Source of the DNA: Elmis aenea
Taxonomy: Eukaryota; Arthropoda; Insecta; Coleoptera; Elmidae
Length of the DNA: 64,000 nucleotides
Assembly (NCBI GenBank): GCA_947652605.1
Contig: OX393576.1
Location: 54,102,966-54,166,965 of the forward strand
Direction of reading: 5' to 3'
Position numbers and translations under genes: made by a program. This document shows positions 1 to 11,907 of this stretch, one piece after another (the stretch's first letter is position 1; each line of letters opens with the position of its first letter). Under the pieces are notes generated by a model. It did not search any database, was not told the origin of the DNA, and saw only the letters and a program-made list of their open reading frames with translations.

Positions 1-232
1 TAAAAGTTTGTAAGCAGTATAGTATTATATTTCGTAGGTATGGAATTGTCTCTTTGTTTATTTTTAATGTTGCAATGAATCGAGATAAATATTTAGATTT
101 AATAACAGTATGTTGGTGTTTTTAAAAATTGTACTGGGAAAAATATATTTTGCTACTTGTTTGTTTAGTTAAAATGCAATTAAAGATACGTAATTTTAAT
201 ACAAAACGAATTTTCACAAAGGGCTGAATAAT

Positions 233-757
233 AAGACCCCTGTTGGTTTTTTTTATCAGAACTTTTTGGAGGCTTAAAATTTTTTAATTTAAAAAATTAT
301 ATTGTAAAGTTTGATTTATTTAGAGACTTTTTTATTCTTTAACTTTTCCTGAAAAACCTACAGTTTGCGAGTAAAAAAAAAATAAGTGAACATGAACCAT
401 TAAATATTCTAGAATAAGACGATTCATTTTCGTAATAACCATGATTTGTAAATGTTGATATTGAGTAGCATTGACAGGTGTAAAATTTTGAAGTTAAAAA
501 AAGTGACAACACAAAAACACCCGTCAATTCTACTCAATATGAATATTAACAAACCATGGTAATCTTCAAAATAAATCGTTTCATTTTAGAATATTTAATG
601 GTTCATATTCACTCACTCAATTTTTTGCTCAAAAACTTTGGGTTTTGCAGAAAAAGTTAAAGAATAAAAAAGAATTCTGGGTAAATCAAGGGGATGATTT
701 TTTTTTAATTGAAAAATTTCAAGTCCTCAAAAGTAAAAAAAAACAACAAGGGTTGCA
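233..757. repeat. Foldback (long inverted repeat) element, arms about 240 bp
   Basis: The left arm (about 233-478) and right arm (about 521-757) are diverged reverse complements. Matching words include TTCTTTAACTTTT against AAAAGTTAAAGAATAA, and AATATTTAATGGTTCAT in the right arm against its complement in the left. A roughly 40 bp loop separates the arms. No terminal motif or target duplication could be defined, and no coding capacity is visible. The family relation is unknown. Confidence 0.75.
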
Positions 758-1030
758 ATTTTCACCTATTTTCGAAGGTGGGAGGACATGGTTAAAAATA
801 TAACCATGGAAAACCTTTTGATAACTACAAAATATCATTCTCCTACATGTACCGAAATTTGAGAAATGAAATAAAAACCCAATTTTACGCTCCCCTTTAG
901 GGGGGGTGTAACTCCGAAAGGAGACGTCTAAGGAATTTTTTTTTTGTAAAAGACCCCCCTTCGTTTTCAAAAAGAAATTATCTCGTGAATTTTTTGCAAT
1001 AATAAGAAGCATCCTGTGTGGCAATATATA
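758..1030. other. No gene; AT-rich with a G/C-rich core near 890-930
   Basis: There is a small self-complementary patch (ATGGTTAAAAATATAACCAT, 789-808) and a run AGGGGGGGTGTAACTCCGAAA near 899. This may be the decayed flank of the foldback repeat to its left. I recognise no coding or RNA feature. The minus-strand open frame here reads through low-complexity sequence. Confidence 0.4.
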
Positions 1031-2955
1031 TTATTAACTTTATTTTATTATTAGATGTGTATTTATGTTGAAAAAAACTCCAATGACGAAGAAGAAATCA
1101 AAGAGTCGAAACTAGTACAGAAACGATTAGGTATTTAAAAAACAAAATAAAATAAGTTGTATTATAATTATAAAAAGTAAACAACTTCATAAAAGTCATA
1201 TTAGGTCATCTTTAAGTTAAGTGTAATTAATATTTATTTATCTTGTTACACAAATTATTAAACCTATTTTTTTCTTTAATATTAAGAGATACCTATGTTA
1301 ATACAAATCTTCAAGGGTACAGTCATTTGAAACTAAACAACAGGCTTTTAATGAAGACTTTTATAACTAAACTTTTAGTCCTATCTACCAATCAAGATTA
1401 TATATTGTGGAATAAAAAACATCTTTCGTACTGATACCCAGCGCGTCCGCCATAATGCACTTTAAACGTTGTTTTGTATCTCGTAAAATAAAATTATATT
1501 TGTCAGCTTTTGCTCACATTAAATAAAACCCTTTCGTGCAAACTCCTAACTTATAAATCCGTCTTTTCATATATTCAGTTCATCTTAGACGAAACGATAA
1601 TCATTACAAAATCCTCTTACAAATATCTTCAGATAACTTGAGCTTACGAAGCCCAACGACATCAAATATGTTTTCTATATTGGGGTTGGTAGTTTTTTTA
1701 ATCTATATTTAGTACAAAACAATTAATAAACTGATCCAAAACACACGCAATAATTTTTAGAATCATGTCGGTTTTGTAATAATAAGCAAAAGAAAACTGT
1801 TAAGACGGTGTCAGGGAGTGTTTATAACTCTATTATGTTCATATTTCCTACTTTTGTTCTAAAAATTTATGACATGGCCGTTTATTACATCATAAAGTTC
1901 TCAACAACGCTCTGTGTCTTAAATTTGATTTGCTGTACGGGTTTAAGTATCTGAAATGAGAAACTTTGACCTCTTAGGTGCCTCGGTAATAAATCAATTA
2001 TAAGTTACAATGTGTGTAATCACATTTTACAATCGTAAATGTAAATTTGCTCAAGATGTTTTATCAGGGTACTTGAAAAACAAAACAAAATAAATACAGG
2101 GTCGTTTTTAGTGTGTCTTTTGGTTAACAAAAGTCGAAATAATTAATTTAAATTTAAAATATTTAAATATCTATATTTCAATAAAACTTCTTCGTTGTTT
2201 CAACTGATTTCCTAAAAGATATTGTTGAAATGAAACCGACAGAATTAAATTAAATTTTTGTATCAATTTCACGAAACGCGATACAGCAAAAAGCATGCAA
2301 TAATAAAAATTGTTTTAAAATATTCGCTCAAACAAGGATAAATTTGCCAATCGATCAAAAGTATTACAAGAAAAAAAAATGTGTCACGTAATACATTTTC
2401 TGTAACCCTAATATCAACTACAAGTGTTTAAGTTCACTTATTTTTTGTTATAGCTGTGTTATTGCAAGGTTCTGGATGTGTATTTTTGTCAAATACGTTA
2501 TTAAAATGTTCAATAGGTTTATTTAATTAGCCAACTATCACTTGTATTGCACAAGGTGAATAATTTTAATGCAAATGAAAGATATTTGTGATGTAAGACT
2601 TGCAGTGTAAATTTTTGTAAATAAATTTGGATACATTTGTTTATTAAATTATGTATATAGGAATAGTTAAAACTTCAAAAATTATGCGACTTTGGACCAA
2701 ATTATTTTTTTATTTAAATGCAAATAATGTTAACAAAATCTTGAAAAATCGTAAGCTGAAGAACGAGAAAACGACAAAAATAGGGATTAATTAGGTAGAC
2801 GTTTAGCAATAAAATTACATTGTGAAAGAAAATTAAAAAATATGAGAGTTCAAAACAAAACGTTTGTATCTTACTGAAAATTAGGATAAGCAAAATCTAA
2901 TTCGTTTGATAATAACCATAAAATAATATTTTATACTTATATTTAAATACGCAAA
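1031..2955. other. AT-rich single-copy-looking sequence, nothing recognised
   Basis: There is no open frame with protein-like composition, no inverted repeat and no recognisable RNA. It is probably intron or intergenic DNA. Confidence 0.4.
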
Positions 2956-2959
2956 TTTT

Positions 2960-3720
2960 ATTTACATTTTTACAAGCTTTTATTCAACTTCACAAGGTTG
3001 TTTGTTTGTTTGTTTGTTTAGATCAAATTGATTTTTTGCATGCATACATGGTCTCCGTGACAATACACTTTAATACACAATCAAAATTCAAGCGGCTCCA
3101 ATGTGCCTGATAATTTTTGTCATACCTTTGTATGACTCGACTCAATGTCTCAAAAAAATGTACTCACACTGTCGCTAACAGGCTGCCAAGAACAATTGAT
3201 GCATTCCTAATGACCTGTTTCGTGACGTTTGCGAATCGCTTGGGGCGCGTTATCAGCGTTGTCTGGACAACAATCGTCATCAATTTGAACATTTGCTAAC
3301 ATGATTCTTCATTATTACATTTGTCTTCTGTATTCGAAGCCATTCCATTTCACTCTGTTCATAAATAATGTTTTTCTCGTCATTCGAAGTGTGAGTACAT
3401 TTTTTTGAGACACCCTGTATATGATTTCTGTGGCGCTAATTACGATTTTTGAGCCAACATTTAGGAATACAGAATAGCTGTGCCAATCTGGTGGAGATGA
3501 CTTAAACGAATATAATGAATTTTAAGTAAGAAAGCTTTTTAAAAACTATTTTTTATTAAAATGTTCTAAAAAGAAGCAAATATATATCCTAAAAACTTGC
3601 CCCGAGAAGTTAATAGGTATTTAATTCGATATTAAAATAATCCAATCTCTGTGGATTTTTTGTTAAAATTTATTTTATAAATGTGGTTGATTAATTTATT
3701 TTATAGGATTATCATTATAC
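2960..3720 (-). repeat. Old copy of foldback family FI-6, split by a younger insertion
   Basis: Read in reverse, this stretch matches the interior of the FI-6 copy at 19383-20187. Shared words include AAGCTTTTATTCAAC, TTTGTTTAGATCAAAT, GCATGCATACATGGTCTC, GCGGCTCCAAT and TTTTTGTCAT. The similarity stops near 3140, resumes at 3430 (GCTAATTACGATTTT) and continues to about 3640 (TATTTAATTCGAT). The gap holds the separate element 3141-3417. Neither FI-6 terminus is preserved. Confidence 0.7.
3141..3417. mobile_element. 277 bp TIR element (CAGGGTGTCTC type), possibly mariner-derived
   Basis: Inverted termini are at 3146-3169 and 3389-3417. The right end is GTGTGAGTACATTTTTTTGA followed by GACACCCTG and TA; the outer left bases are mutated. 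The interior is less AT-rich than its surroundings. On the minus strand it reads RFANVTKQVIRNAS, which faintly resembles the C-terminal end of mariner-like transposases. It sits inside an older FI-6 copy. The superfamily assignment is tentative. Confidence 0.65.
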
Positions 3721-4042
3721 CTTGATTTTGGTCAAAAGTAAAAAATTTGTATGATAGTTTTAGATAACCAACCATTTAGCTTCCATGCGATGTTGTTATA
3801 GACCTTGTAGAACATTGAGGAGAAAGTTGCTTTAGCTGTTTATCTTATCTGAAGACAACTCCGCTACGACACAAATAGGGTTTTGTTACAAGCATGTTTG
3901 TGTTTCGCAAACTTTACAAAGCCTACTTTAACGAAGTTCTGGGTTAAGATTAGTATAGAACTGATTAAAGCCAACTCATGCGCGGCTGGATAGTTTTTGT
4001 GTATGTATATAGTTAGTTTTTTATGAAAATAATACCATGTAA
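3721..4042. other. Spacer, nothing recognised
   Basis: AT-rich sequence between the FI-6 relic and the Helitron. No open frame or repeat was identified. Confidence 0.35.
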
Positions 4043-4563
4043 TCTATATATATAAAAGAGCTTGTTTGTGTGTTTGTTTGTTTGTTTGCTATAGAATCCT
4101 AGGTCCGTTGACCGATCGGGACCAAATTTTGCACAGTTACTATTTAGGACCTTGCAGATCTAACGCCAAACTTTAAGTACAAGCACATATTACCAATTTA
4201 AAAAAAAAAAAATTACTTGGACGGGATTCGATCTTAGGTCGGCAAATACCTGGTCAAAACACGATACGGCGCGGTGTATTTTTCAAGTAAAGATTGCTTT
4301 GTATACAATTAGTAATAAATGTACATGAAGTATTATTTTTATTAGTACATTTTTAATTGAAACAAGACGAAAGAAAATAAATTTGAGTTCTTATTCAATT
4401 TTTAAGCAATAAATAGTTATTTTTTAATGAATTATAAGAAAATGGAAAGATGATTGATCAGAGTATGTCATTTGTGTATGATTTGGAATTATTGGGCTTA
4501 TTCAAGTTAAAAAAGTAATTAAAATTGTAATCGCCCGTGCAACACCGGGTAAAAATTATCTTG
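4043..4563 (+). mobile_element. Non-autonomous Helitron, 521 bp
   Basis: The 5' end TCTATATATATAAAAGAGC follows an A. The 3' end carries the GC-rich hairpin region CCCGTGCAACACCGGG (about 4534-4549), then a short AT tract ending CTTG before a T. The element therefore sits between A and T, as Helitrons do. The terminal CTTG differs from the usual CTRR. Both ends match the better-preserved copy at 36125-36381, which runs the other way. A (TTTG)n run lies just inside the 5' end. No Rep/helicase coding is present, so it would depend on an autonomous relative. Confidence 0.8.
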
Positions 4564-5995
4564 TATATTATAAGGTAGTAATTTTGCAAGCGTTCAATTA
4601 TTAAATATGAAAATAAATAAATATTTGGTAAGGTTTATCATTCTGATTACAGTCTTAAACAAAATTTTGGCAAGGTAAAGAGTTGCAAAGATGATGAACA
4701 ACTATATTTTTCTTAAACACAATTTATACAGGAAAACTAGCTAGCGTGAAGATCTTTCCGAGATTTCGCTAAACCTTAATAATAATATTTTAAACTTTGT
4801 ACTTGACACTCATCCCTTCTACGTTCATGAAAAGGTGTCATTTCACGTAGCCATAGGTGTATAGCCTCAACTTGGGCAATATTTGCCTGCTAATGTTAGG
4901 GCCGCGGTATAATGGATTAATTTGACACCAAAATCTGCCTATGAAAGTCTATTTACTGTAAAATTTCGTGTTACATTCTGTAGTATGTAGTTTACGTTAA
5001 GCCCTAACTTTACAGGCGATTTTCAGCTGTTTTGGGTAGAAGCTACAAACAGCTTAACTCTCAAATTGTGTTAAATCCACAGCTAATAATATTAAATACG
5101 TGTTAAATCTGAATAAGAACATGTAGACAAAATGATGTGTTTTTTTAAATTTAAACCTTACTTATTTACTGAAATAATTACAATTATTTTGTAATTTTTT
5201 ATTGAAAAAGGTGTTAAAAAAAATTGGGAAAGTTGCTTAAGGTTGTGCCTATACATAACGTATACAGAGATTTAAAAAATTTGCCACTCTTTTAATGTTA
5301 ACTGAGAAATCTTAAAAGTTAAGATATTTGAAAACTTGACTTTTTTTTTATTTGCTGTAATAAAGTTTTGTAAAATTCCATGAACGTTTTTGTAGCGATA
5401 TTATTTTGCTTTGAAATGTTTCTCCAATTTTTTACGGAGTCAATTAAGATTAACTGCAGTTTGAATTTATTGCACCTTAAAATAAAACAACATAATGCAA
5501 AGCTCCAGACTAAAGTTTTAAACAACGACAATAAATAACAAACGCAAATTTGAAGTGTTATTACAACAAGGTCTGCTCCAACACAATTTTAACACAATCT
5601 TGGAAGCATATTTCAAAATGTAAACAATTTATGTAATCTGCATGTTCTGATAATGTATGTTAGCTTAATGCCATTGATATGCTAATACCAAGTCCGGCAA
5701 TTTGCTGCTACAATGTTCGTTTCCCTAAAACGCAATTCGTAAGCTTAAATCATTTGCATACAATATTTAAATGTCACATGCTGTATATTAAAGAAGGAAA
5801 TGTAAGATTGATTAGGTGAAGTATTGAAATAATAGCCAATATTAGCCTTAAGTGCCTATAAGCGCAATAAAATGCATAGCATCCTGAACTGGAAATAATT
5901 AGAATCACTGAAAATTAAAAAAAAACTCATTAATTAAGTAACTATTAGGGCTACAGTCGGCAAAAGTAGAATTTTGAGCTTTTTTGAGGTTATTA
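4564..5995. other. AT-rich, nothing recognised
   Basis: No repeat structure or coding sequence was identified. The minus-strand frame at 5319-5531 has no recognisable domain and an AT-driven composition. Confidence 0.35.
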
Positions 5996-6002
5996 AAAAA
6001 TT

Positions 6003-6775
6003 TGTCTTAACAAAACCTCTCGATGCTGAAGTGACCCAGGGGAGCGTGCTGGGTCCGATACCGTTTCTTATACATATGTAGTGCTGATTTGCCAACCAAA
6101 GGAACCCGACGACACGGCGTCACACGTTCTTCAGTACCATCTTCGGAAGTTGGAAACATGGTTTAAATAGTATAAAATCAAGGACAATGAGACTAAGTCA
6201 CCTTCACGAACCGAGGAGATAGATTTCCACCTATTTCCCTAAATAACCTCCAGATAAAGCAGAACGATGAGGCCAAATACCTTGGACTTACCCTAGACAA
6301 AGGACTCACCTGGCGCAACCTTATAGGTATTCATGAAGCAGTTGGGCTTGAAACTTTGCAAACTTTATTGGTAAATTGGACGTTAATCTAAACTGTCATT
6401 AGAAAATAAACTCCTTGTGTATAAATCCATCTTAAAGTGTGGACATATGGGATCCAACTGTGGGGAACTGCGTCAAATTCGAACATAAAAATATTGGAAA
6501 CATTTTAATCCAAAGTCCTCAGAAGTAGCCAATGCTTCATGGTTTCTTCCAAATACTATCATTAGACAAGATCTACACATCATAACGGTAAAGCGAAAAA
6601 TAAAACAGCACACCACGGAATACGCCAAAAAACTTATAGATCACCCAAATAGTCTAGCGAAACAACTCATGACTTAACCACTAAACAGATGCCGCCTCAA
6701 GCGCCACACCGTTACAAACCTAATCGCCAGATTTCAAACCTATGGACATCCAAAATAAAAGTAATTATGTATTAT
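6003..6775 (+). pseudogene. Jockey-like non-LTR retrotransposon reverse transcriptase, 3' part, decayed
   Basis: Translated pieces in shifting frames follow the C-terminal half of a jockey-clade reverse transcriptase. Near 6030-6070 is the motif before the active site (EVTQGSVLGPIPFLIH). Near 6260-6310 is AKYLGLTLDKGLTWR, the KYLG signature after the palm. Near 6430-6475 is a stretch like TYGIQLWGTASNSN, and near 6560-6660 the tail NTIIRQDLHIITV...HPNSLAKQLMT. Several stops and frameshifts break it, and the 5' end including the catalytic Asp-Asp segment is missing or unreadable. It is a dead 5'-truncated insertion. Confidence 0.85.
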
Positions 6776-7997
6776 GTATAGAATGTGTTAATTGTAAAAT
6801 CCCAGATGCTAAACTTAGTCGTAAGCTATTAGTATACAGGAAGCTACCACAGGGTAGTTTTCCACAAGTTCTTGTATAATTTTAAGCCAAAACTTATCCT
6901 ATATTTATAAAATAATGTCACTTGATACCTAACAAAAACGAGGCTCTATGCTTAAATTATTATATTATGAATTATGTGCATATCGATTTGTTTGTTTAGT
7001 ATTGCGTCATTTGTCTCTGTAAGACAAATGAATGATTGAGTGTGCATATGTCATATGTTCGTTAAAATATCGTGATTATATTGAATGATGTCATCAAAAA
7101 TCAGGGAATAGCATTTCAATGACAAATTTTACGTTAATAACGAAAAACGGTTTTAAAAAGATGACTCTACAATAAAAACAATTTATTAAATACATTTTTG
7201 ATAAAATAAATGAACTTATAGGCAATATTTTACTTATAAATTATTTGAAAACATAAAGTAAAATCAAAATTATGTAGTACCCTACAATTAGGTATTTTTT
7301 CGTTGCCTGACACAAAAAAAAATAATATCTACGTTTCTATACTCCAAAAAAATTGCTCACCGGTACCAAACTACTTATTACGGATTTATTCATCAGTTTT
7401 CTTAAAAAACTTAAGTGGCCCCATGGAATGTTTTTGCTAAAAGTGGCGTGGTGGTCAATGTGTTAAGGATTTTCTTAAAATTAAATTAATTTTATTAGCA
7501 ATCAGAATTCTAACGAACACGAACAAATGCGGAAATATTTGTTGTTTGTTTTAATTTGTAATCAAAATAAAAACATTTTTGTTATATCACAAGTGAGAGT
7601 ACAATTTTATTTAATTGTTAATAGTTTTGCACAATTATCATTTTAAAACTATAAATGTTGCTACTAAACTTTAAACTAATCCGATTTTAGGATACCAATA
7701 ACTATTACTATCTTTATGGCGGGAGGACTCCAATTAAACGTTAATATAACGTATGTTTTAACGGAGGCGAACAGTGGAATCGCAAATAAGGAAATATCTA
7801 AGCGGAAATCAAATTTTACTGCTCTGATCCAATTTAATATGCCATTTTACTGTAGAAGCGTAGAACATTTTGTGCCGAGAGACCTATTGATTCGCAACCT
7901 TGTAATAAACAATGGCGACACTTGCTTGCTTTGTTAAAGGATAATTTAATGTTTACATTGTGTCCAATTCAAAACAAAATGTTAGATTTTTTGGTGT
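6776..7997. other. AT-rich, one unexplained 73-codon frame
   Basis: A plus-strand frame at 7716-7937 begins MAGGLQLNVNITYV and is less AT-rich than its surroundings. It has no recognised domain, signal peptide or splice context, and I do not call it a gene. No other feature was seen. Confidence 0.35.
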
Positions 7998-8001
7998 TTA
8001 A

Positions 8002-8591
8002 CCCTAGAAGCCCAATCATATTTTTAAGGCTATAAAGCCCAGTCATTCGTCAAAACGACGTACAATTATAAAAGAGCTCTATCTAAATAAACTTTACTGC
8101 AAATGCTAGAGTTTTGTATGGTTTATGTGAAATACTTTCTATGTAAATAAAAAAACAGAAATTTAGAAAAAATATTGTCTATTTAAACTCTGAAATGTTC
8201 ACTTTAATTAAACATACAAAAAATGGCACGAAAACTGAGATCCTTGTAATTTTTTCTTATATACTACAAATTGTTTACAAAAATCAACTATTTTTTTTTT
8301 GATGAAAAACTAATCAACTCTTATCAAACATAAATCAGTTAAGTCAAATATAATTCAGAAAATTCGAAAAGTGCAAAAATTAACAAAGCCCAAACATACG
8401 TCATAACGACGTGAACATTGCGATAACAACAAAATGGCGGCACTTATCAAAGCGAGACTGCTGTCTCCTGTTAGCTCTGGGCATGTACCGAGTTGGCTGG
8501 GATGGTCACGGCGATCTAAGCAAGCGTGCGAAAAAGATCGCGAATATGTGTTGGAGTGTACGTCAAAATGACGTAGATTGGGCTTCTAGGG
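8002..8591. mobile_element. piggyBac-type non-autonomous element, 590 bp, TTAA target duplication
   Basis: Both ends are flanked by TTAA (7998-8001 and 8592-8595). The terminal inverted repeat is a perfect 16 bp, CCCTAGAAGCCCAATC. The form TTAA plus CCC is the piggyBac signature. A family-specific near-palindrome, ACGTCANAAYGACGT, occurs at about 8048, 8398 and 8562. The interior frame at 8411-8821 starts inside the element and runs out of it, so it is not a gene. No transposase motif was seen. Confidence 0.9.
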
Positions 8592-8595
8592 TTAA

Positions 8596-10214
8596 AACGG
8601 CAATATTTTTTAAATGTTTTTTTTGTAAATCTGTGAAGAGATTTACCTATATCTTACAACTGAGTAAATTACATCTATTCTTTTTTCTAAGAGGCGATCA
8701 CAACATATGGCTTTTTATATTTTTTTTTGCTTGCTTATATCATTATAGTTTATTATGTTGCCGAAGGAAACTCTTATTACCCAATTGTAATCAAATTTTC
8801 CGATGTGCGCATGTTGAGTAAAAGCCAATTTCAGTATTGCTTGTTTTTTTTTAATATACATAATAGGTACTTAACCAAACTAAAAATATATTTTTGAACA
8901 TCTCTGAATTTTTAAATAATATGATTCTTACAACTTTTCCTTTTGTTTTTATTGACGAAGAGAGGTGACTATTGCAACAGTTCGCTAAGAACTTTTTACT
9001 TTCAGTTTGGTTACTTTCCTTTTGTTTTTATTTAACCCTTTTTATTGTAAGCTCGTGATCGTCTGTTGTTGTGGTTGGGCTCTTGACGTTGTTGGCTCGT
9101 AGCTCACCAGTCACTAGATGGGTTTAAAACGGCAATAAATAAAACACTAAAGATTTTAAAACGGAGTTAGTTTGTATATATTCGTCGCTAGCTCTCTCAC
9201 AACCATACAAAACCATACTATTTTGGTTAGTGTTATAGTAATTGTACGGAGTGCAATTTCTCCGTCGTACTCGAATTGGTTTCATAAAAAATGTCAACAG
9301 CGTGGGTAGTTAAAGATTCAGTTCCCAGCGAGTGCTTCGCCAGGAAGAATAAACTCCTGAAAATAATAGTAAAAGGTAACGCGCAACTCGCCTCCCAGCG
9401 ATTACTCGCCAAGAAGACCAGCGGCAGCGTGTCAATGAAATTTTTTGGGCTTCAGCTCCCAGCGCAAAACGGCGGGAAAAATCCTCAAGAAAATGACAAG
9501 CAAAATTAGTATGTGTAGGAAAACAAGTACAGCTCCTCGCGAAAGACGCAAGGAAGACTTGTAGTCCTGGTTCGGATAAAAATCGAAAAGTAAAGTCCTT
9601 TTACCTTCGCGAATTTCGTCTTTTATACACTTTTCCAAACCCCTCCCTTAATTTCAGAAAACCTGCGCATTACCCCGCATCTACTTAAATTTAGTTAGAA
9701 TATTAGTAACACTCTTTATCCCCACTTTAAAACAATGACAGGAAATCTATTTTCACGCCTGGGAATATATGTAATAGTTTAAAACATTAATAATTTAAAT
9801 TATATCTTAATTTCAATTAGCTTTATTATTAAATTTAACACGTTCGATTAAATAAATATTTTGATTTATATAATGAAGAGCAAACCCCCGAAATGATCTA
9901 TAACGGAAAATATTTTACTATAATTTGCAACTTTGAACCAGTAATCGATATACCTGCGGTCCAGATGGTTTGCAGTTGACGTACCCATGACTGTATAATC
10001 TTTACGACCTTCTATTGGACATATTCCATGTTCTACCCAAAACACTTGAACTTTTGCTAATATAACACATATTTAAGATTTCAGGAATTCCACCTGACAA
10101 ACTAGAGCGCGCCAAGGCGTCGCCTGTCACGCGAACTAGTTATGAACAAAAATTCGTCATTGATTTAATTTACCCTTTAAATTTCATTAATAATTACTCA
10201 GTACTCCATTCATA
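8596..10214. other. No recognised gene; a block of short degenerate direct repeats at 9318-9570
   Basis: Around 9318-9570 the phrase CCCAGCGANTNCTCGCCA and variants recurs (9325, 9395, about 9455, and a looser form near 9533), each followed by GGAAGA or AAGAAG. This gives a 72-codon frame at 9291-9509 (MSTAWVVKDSVPSECFARK...). I recognise no domain. It could be a retroelement leader or gag remnant, but there is no LTR evidence. The rest is plain AT-rich DNA. Confidence 0.4.
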
Positions 10215-10345
10215 CTATTACACTATATGTTGTGGCTAGAATTTGATCAAGGCTATGTTTATTGTTTATTGCATTAAGAACATTAAAAATTAATGTCTTA
10301 CAGAGTTTTACGTGCCATTGATGATTTACAGAGGAAAAGTAGGAA
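10215..10345. repeat. Fragment of foldback family FI-7
   Basis: TATGTTGTGGCTAGAATTTG, then ATCAAGGCTATGTTTATT and ACAGAGTTTTACGTGCCA, match the left arm of the complete FI-7 element at 34306-34956. Only about 130 bp of one arm survives. Confidence 0.75.
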
Positions 10346-10477
10346 CATGTTTACCGAATCCGCGCCCAATCCCTGTTCGTTCGCGAATAATATTGTAAAG
10401 ATAAATGTAGCTCTATTGTAGTCCTGAATATAATACTTGATTTTTCTTATCCACTTTCTAAAAGCATTGACTACATA

Positions 10478-10740
10478 AATATCAGAAACAAAATGGCTTC
10501 CGACAAGGTAGATCTATTATCGATAACATACTTTGTAAAACTACACAAAGAATAGGTACAGTACAATAGAGAGATTCATATAGTGTTTGTAGATTATATA
10601 AAAGCTATTGATCGAGTGCTCAGGCACAAACTATGAAAAATCATGCATTTAAAGATATTTAGAATCACTTAATGTATGTGATTAAAGAATTTTATCTGAA
10701 CACAAAGATATGCATTACACTTGCGATTAAAAACTAAAAG
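10478..10740 (+). pseudogene. Reverse transcriptase palm fragment (RTE-like or related)
   Basis: Near 10488-10556 one frame reads KQNGFRQGRSIIDNILC, the GFR-x-GRS-T motif of endonuclease-type non-LTR reverse transcriptases. After a frameshift, about 10575-10640 reads VFVDYIKAIDRVLRHKL, the F-x-D-x-x-KAFD catalytic block with the first catalytic Asp present. The NTKICIT-like stretch near 10700 fits the next block. Upstream and downstream parts are absent. It is a short dead fragment and may come from a different element family than the RT at 38.4 kb. Confidence 0.8.
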
Positions 10741-11296
10741 AAAACACAAACATGAGTCAACGACAATGTTATAGTTTATTTTCTATTTTGTTAAATATAA
10801 TTTATAAATAATATAAAATTTACAGGCGCAACGTTGTTTAAATAAAAGTTGTTAAAAAAAAGCGAATCTCTACGAGATCACGGATCGGTTTCTGTTGCAG
10901 CTTTTGTTGATGGTGGAACGAATCAGTTTCTACTATCTTATCGCCGTCTTGCAACGCGAAAGTTTATAGCGAAACGCATTTTCTATTTCATGGTACATCT
11001 GCAAATGTAGCAGATTCACAAGGAGGCGTTCTAATTCCGCCGTGAACCGCATCATATTCAACAAACATAGTCAAATATTCAAATCCCGTCTAATCTTAGT
11101 CCAAGATTGTTAATACACTCCAGCAGTTAACACTTGCTACTATAATAATTACCGCACACTATACGCTAGAAGTAAATCACAACACGTTGAATTTTTTCTT
11201 TTTGTGTACGATAACTACCGGTCTTTAAAATGGCTCATTCCGGTTGCCAAATTGTTCACAGCTGGGAAGAATAGCAATATCATTTATTTTCTTATA
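10741..11296. other. No recognised gene; G/C-richer island at 10865-11065
   Basis: The island has open frames of about 40 codons on both strands. The minus frame contains MMRFTAELERLLVNLLH and the plus frame DRFLLQLLLMVERISF. I recognise neither, and splice-site context is weak. It is flanked by plain AT-rich DNA. Confidence 0.35.
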
Positions 11297-11425
11297 CAGG
11301 GTGTCCCAAATTACAGGCTCAACTTAGTGATCTTCCTTATCTTACAACTATAAAGTCGATTAAATCGGGACAAATTTGCAAAAATTTGGTACTGAATTCA
11401 AATTTAAAACCAAAAGTATTGGTTC
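11297..11425. repeat. Single terminus of a CAGGGTGTCCCAAATTAC element (FI-3-like)
   Basis: A TA precedes CAGGGTGTCCCAAATTAC, resembling the FI-3 terminus at 57970 (CAGGGTGTCTCAGATTAC), with GTGATCTTCCTTAT in the place of the shared ATCTCGSTTA word. No matching right end was found before 11905, so this is probably a truncated relic. The remainder to 11905, including a 90-codon minus frame at 11513-11785, shows nothing recognisable. Confidence 0.5.
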
Positions 11426-11907
11426 AGAGTTTATTTAAGAAAACGAAACGATTGATTTATATTGTTTATTTTAAAAGATAACTAAAACTAAAACAGTCGC
11501 ATTTTTGTTGTTTTATTTATCGGATAAGTCAAATTTTTCATAATGTTTGTAATTTCGTCGAAACGACAGATTCAGATTAATTTCAATTTTTATTCTGATA
11601 GCGTAATGCTTGTAGACCGAAATGTTAACGAGATAATGTATAAATGGTTTGAATAATTCTGATTTGTAGCATTGCCTATAAATGGAAATAAATTGCAGAT
11701 CAATACTTTGTGACATAACATTACTATTAAGGCTAGTTTTTTTTGAAAATGGTAGGTATAAGTACACATTTTCTTGCCTCAACATATTAAAAGGTGCATT
11801 TTAATTCCTTTAAAAGTATTGTTAAACAACAACTTTCTCAAGAGCTACCATAAAGTGCATGCAAATATACTAACCTAAATGTATATAATTTAATCAATGT
11901 AACTATA

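Noticed and set aside
719..1024. 101-codon minus frame
   Set aside because: Low-complexity sequence with Lys/Phe bias beside a foldback arm; no start context, splice site or domain.
1060..1140. Short acidic frame (VEKNSNDEEEIKESKLVQK) as an exon
   Set aside because: Only about 24 codons, no convincing acceptor, and no recognisable protein family.
2998..3020. (GTTT)n tract as a possible Helitron start
   Set aside because: It lacks the TCTATATATATAAAAG end and lies inside an FI-6 relic, which has the same short run near 19910 in complement.
4205..4280. tRNA-like B-box (complement GATCGAATCCCG) in the Helitron
   Set aside because: A box, anticodon arm and acceptor stem could not be folded convincingly. 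At most it is a captured or decayed tRNA-like piece.
8411..8821. 136-codon plus frame
   Set aside because: It starts inside the piggyBac-type element, crosses its right end and the TTAA, and has no domain. The second half is Phe/Leu-rich AT noise.
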